From Eudromia elegans (taxonomy: Eukaryota > Chordata > Aves > Tinamiformes > Tinamidae): a stretch of 64,000 nt of DNA. The translations under genes and the position numbers were made by a program. This document shows, in pieces, positions 61,660 through 64,000 of the stretch (within the stretch, counting starts at the first letter, position 1; the number at the start of each line of letters is the position of its first letter). The DNA is taken from NCBI GenBank assembly GCA_003342815.1, contig PTEX01000205.1, positions 640,252 to 704,251 on the forward strand, read 5' to 3'. The notes under the pieces are model-generated. The model worked only from the letters and a program-made list of their open reading frames with translations, did no database searches and was not told the DNA's origin.

Positions 61660-61890
61660 ATGAGTCAGAAATCTGATAAGCCAAGAAAAAGGGGCCACAA
61701 AATGTCTTGCTTTTGGAGTGCTGCTGCTGCAGGGGCTGTGTGTCTCCGCTGTGCCCAAGACTCTGAACCTTCAAGCAAGGCAGGCAGTGAACCCCCTGGT
61801 AACGCGGCCTCTTCAGCTCCAGCAGCTAACTCGGGTGGAGTAACAGTGTGTTGCCCTGTGAAGCACAGTGAATGGAAGCCTCTGAATGAG
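61660..61890 (+). CDS. Candidate DLG1 alternative first exon (MSQKSDKPRKR form)
   Basis: An ATG with A at -3 opens a 77-codon frame beginning MSQKSDKPRKRGHKMSCFW. It continues through AGAVCLRCAQDSEPSSKAG and ends VTVCCPVKHSEWKPLNE in phase 0 at the donor GAG|GTAGGA (61891). A good acceptor, CTCCTCTCACTTCAG, ends at 61594, so it may be the coding part of a 296-nt exon spliced to an upstream leader. The basic start, several cysteines including a CC pair and a Ser/Ala/Pro-rich centre resemble other MAGUK N-terminal exons in kind, not in sequence. The phase fits exon 4 and the 57.4-kb exon. The frame is also open upstream to 61432. I do not recognise the peptide, so identity is inference. Confidence 0.45.
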
Positions 61891-63075
61891 GTAGGACTCT
61901 GTAGGTCTGTTATATAATTCCACTAACTTTTTTTTTGTATGGTGCTAGTTGCCTTCTCAGTTGAGGCTGATATTAAGTGTTTTGAATGGCCAATGTGTCT
62001 TTCCCTGGCTTACTGAGCAGCCCTAATGACTCCAGGAGCATAGCGCTTCTGTTCTGCTGAAACTGTGTATGTTTACACAGAGCTGCTGTGTATGTTTCTG
62101 TTAATACAGTTGTGAAGTCGATCAGTGTCTGCTAGAAGCACTGAATCGAGAGGCAACGTTGTCCTCTTCCTGTTCTTCCTTAGTCCACAATGTCAAGAAC
62201 GCTGTTATGATTAAAGATGTGGAGGATGATTCTTTCAGTCCTAAAACATTAAGGCAGCAGAAGTGTCTTGGATATTATTAGAAAGCATGACTTCATCTTT
62301 TTAGAATGGTCTGCATCTATATCTGAGGACTGTTATGAGATCTGCATCTCTTTTAACTCTTTAGGCCTTTTTCATCTTGGTAAACTTCGTATTCAATCTC
62401 TCTAGGACCAGCAGCAGAGAGTTTGTTGTATTGCTGCCTACAGATCAATTTAAAAATTTATTAGGGCATTGCCTATGCATTCTCCTTTCAGAATAATCTA
62501 CTTCTCTTTCTAGAACTTTTGCTGCAGCCTGAACTTTATGCCTGTCCTCCAGAAAGGAGGAGGTTTTTGAATGTGTCTTTTTAGATAATGATCACTTCTT
62601 AAAATTTAGGGTCAAGCAAGTATGCTGTCGATCTTTCCTTTTTCCTGAAAAGGAGTTTTTTGCTGTAGTTTTTCTTTTTGTATGAACATTTGATTTTTTT
62701 TCACCCTTCATCGAAATTCTTTGCAGTGCTTAGTGCTTAGGTTCTACCTAAGAATAAACAGTCCTGAATACGAGAGAAGCTCATAGTCTCTGATAAACTT
62801 TGTGCTTCTCCATTCTTTTCTTCCCCTTAAAAACCTCACTGCGATGGATGATATGAATGAGACCAACTGGTCTTGGAGAGGTGGTAGGATGATGCAAATG
62901 AAACAGGAATTGTTGTTTGCTGTGAGATGGCATATTTGAGACCTGCACGTTGTTGTGTATTGTGGTTGCTTACACTTGGATACAAGGTCAGGAGATCAGA
63001 GCAGTGTTTGGCGTGCTACTGTTTGCTGAACTTCAAGTACAAGCATATTGTGAGGCATCCCCAGTACATTTCTGT

Positions 63076-63092
63076 TTGTGTGTGTGTGTGTT
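63076..63092. repeat. TG dinucleotide microsatellite
   Basis: A short (TG)n run in intron 4. Confidence 0.85.
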
Positions 63093-64000
63093 GCTTTGAC
63101 AGATCTGTGAAAGAGGAGAATGCTGGGAACTGATCCACCTTCTCAGAGGACTCATCTCCTGTGCAACTGCAGTGCCTCTAGTCTAGCTTACGAACATGAC
63201 AGAGTGTATCACCCCTTTGCCCATCATATAGTAGCTCTGTAACTGACATGCCTAGTGGATGTTTTGCTTTCCTGAGTTAGGCACTATCCACCTCATGTGT
63301 CTTCCCAATTTCATTTCAATGAGGAATGTGTAGTTTCACTTATAAGTTTTGAAATGCTAAAAGGGCTCTCCCATTGGATGCAAAGAGAATTCATTTAGAT
63401 CACAGTTGGAACAGCAGGTGCTCTATTAACCAAACCACGTAATGAAGTTTTAGCAGGAATAGATTGAAAATGGAGCAGTGCTGGTCACAGGAACGTCTAT
63501 AAGGATAGCAGCATAAGAAGAACAACAGCATCAGATGTATCAACAGTCCGTAAGAGGGATATTGCCACCCCATCAAATGCCTGTTCATGCTAAACAGCAG
63601 TCTCAGATGATCTATTTCATTTCCTGGGAAGAGGTTAGGAATGTTCCTGCTTCACATCACATCAAGGGCCGATGAGGCTGTACCAGCTGCTAACAAAGCC
63701 CAGAAAACTGTATCCCTAAGACTGACTTCCATGAGGCCTGTTAATGCCACCCCCATTACCTAGCAAGCTCTTGGGGACTCGTACCTCTTGAGGAACCGTC
63801 TTCTCCCTGCCCTGTGCGGTGCCGCGTGGAAGCTGCTGTCCCATGGGAGCATTGCCAGGGCACCCTGCAGCCTTCCCGCGTTGGCTTCGCGTTGTGGGTG
63901 CTACTGCACAGCTTTCAGCGTGGCCACTTTAAGCTGTTTCTCTCCAGGAGTGATGCCAGGAGTCGTTAGCTGAGCATCTGTGTTAGGAGTTTCACAGGAG

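Larger units (their letters stand above)
47024..64000 (+). other. DLG1: DLG1 intron 4 (at least 17 kb, runs off the window)
   Basis: The intron begins GTAGGC and its acceptor is not in the window. It contains a CR1-like fragment (51400-51740), a supported alternative first exon (57400-57624) and two candidate first exons (53344-53403 and 61660-61890). A GC-rich stretch at about 59.3-60.6 kb has no recognisable product. A block at 49700-50650 resembles a conserved non-coding element by composition. The final segment, 62-64 kb, shows nothing beyond a TG microsatellite. Confidence 0.85.

Noticed and set aside
47024-64000. Searched by eye for the optional DLG1 residue 162-194 cassette and the ANPPPVLV exon
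   Set aside because: Neither sequence was found in any frame, so both should lie beyond the window.
1-64000. tRNA, rRNA, CRISPR array, viral or LTR element, second protein-coding gene
   Set aside because: No characteristic sequence for any of these was seen on either strand.

Overview
This window is vertebrate genomic DNA, most likely from a bird. It holds long AT-rich introns, a few small exons with GT-AG splice sites, CpG-island promoters, sparse interspersed repeats that look like CR1 LINEs, and one assembly gap (6954-7370) inside the first CpG island. The only protein-coding gene I can support is the 5' part of DLG1 (SAP97, discs large MAGUK scaffold 1) on the + strand. I recognised it from memory of the vertebrate protein; no search was run.

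Layout: 1-6.7 kb is upstream intergenic sequence with a CpG-rich patch near 4.6-5.3 kb. The main CpG-island promoter lies at about 6.74-7.9 kb. The L27-containing (beta-type) N-terminus is encoded by exons at 7450-7468, 7551-7682 and 21481-21647. A second CpG island at 37.5-38.0 kb drives an alternative first exon ending at 38132, whose product carries a Cys-x-Cys motif (alpha-type N-terminus). Both routes join the shared exon at 46859-47023, residues 107-161 of the long form. The exons for the rest of the protein (remaining linker, three PDZ domains, SH3, guanylate kinase) lie beyond the right edge.

The last 17 kb is an intron that holds at least one further alternative first exon (57400-57624, starting MNYIFGNN). 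It also holds two candidates I do not recognise: a short basic one behind a TATA-like box near 53.3 kb, and a Cys-containing one at 61660-61890. Every one of these exons ends in phase 0, as does exon 4, so each could be swapped onto the same downstream exon. The locus therefore reads as a set of alternative promoters that put different membrane- or partner-targeting N-termini on one scaffold protein.

Non-coding content: four decayed CR1-like LINE fragments, microsatellites and homopolymers, a perfect 28-bp tandem duplication, and some motif clusters near the second promoter. I see no tRNA or rRNA gene, no CRISPR array, no recognisable viral element, and no second protein-coding gene.
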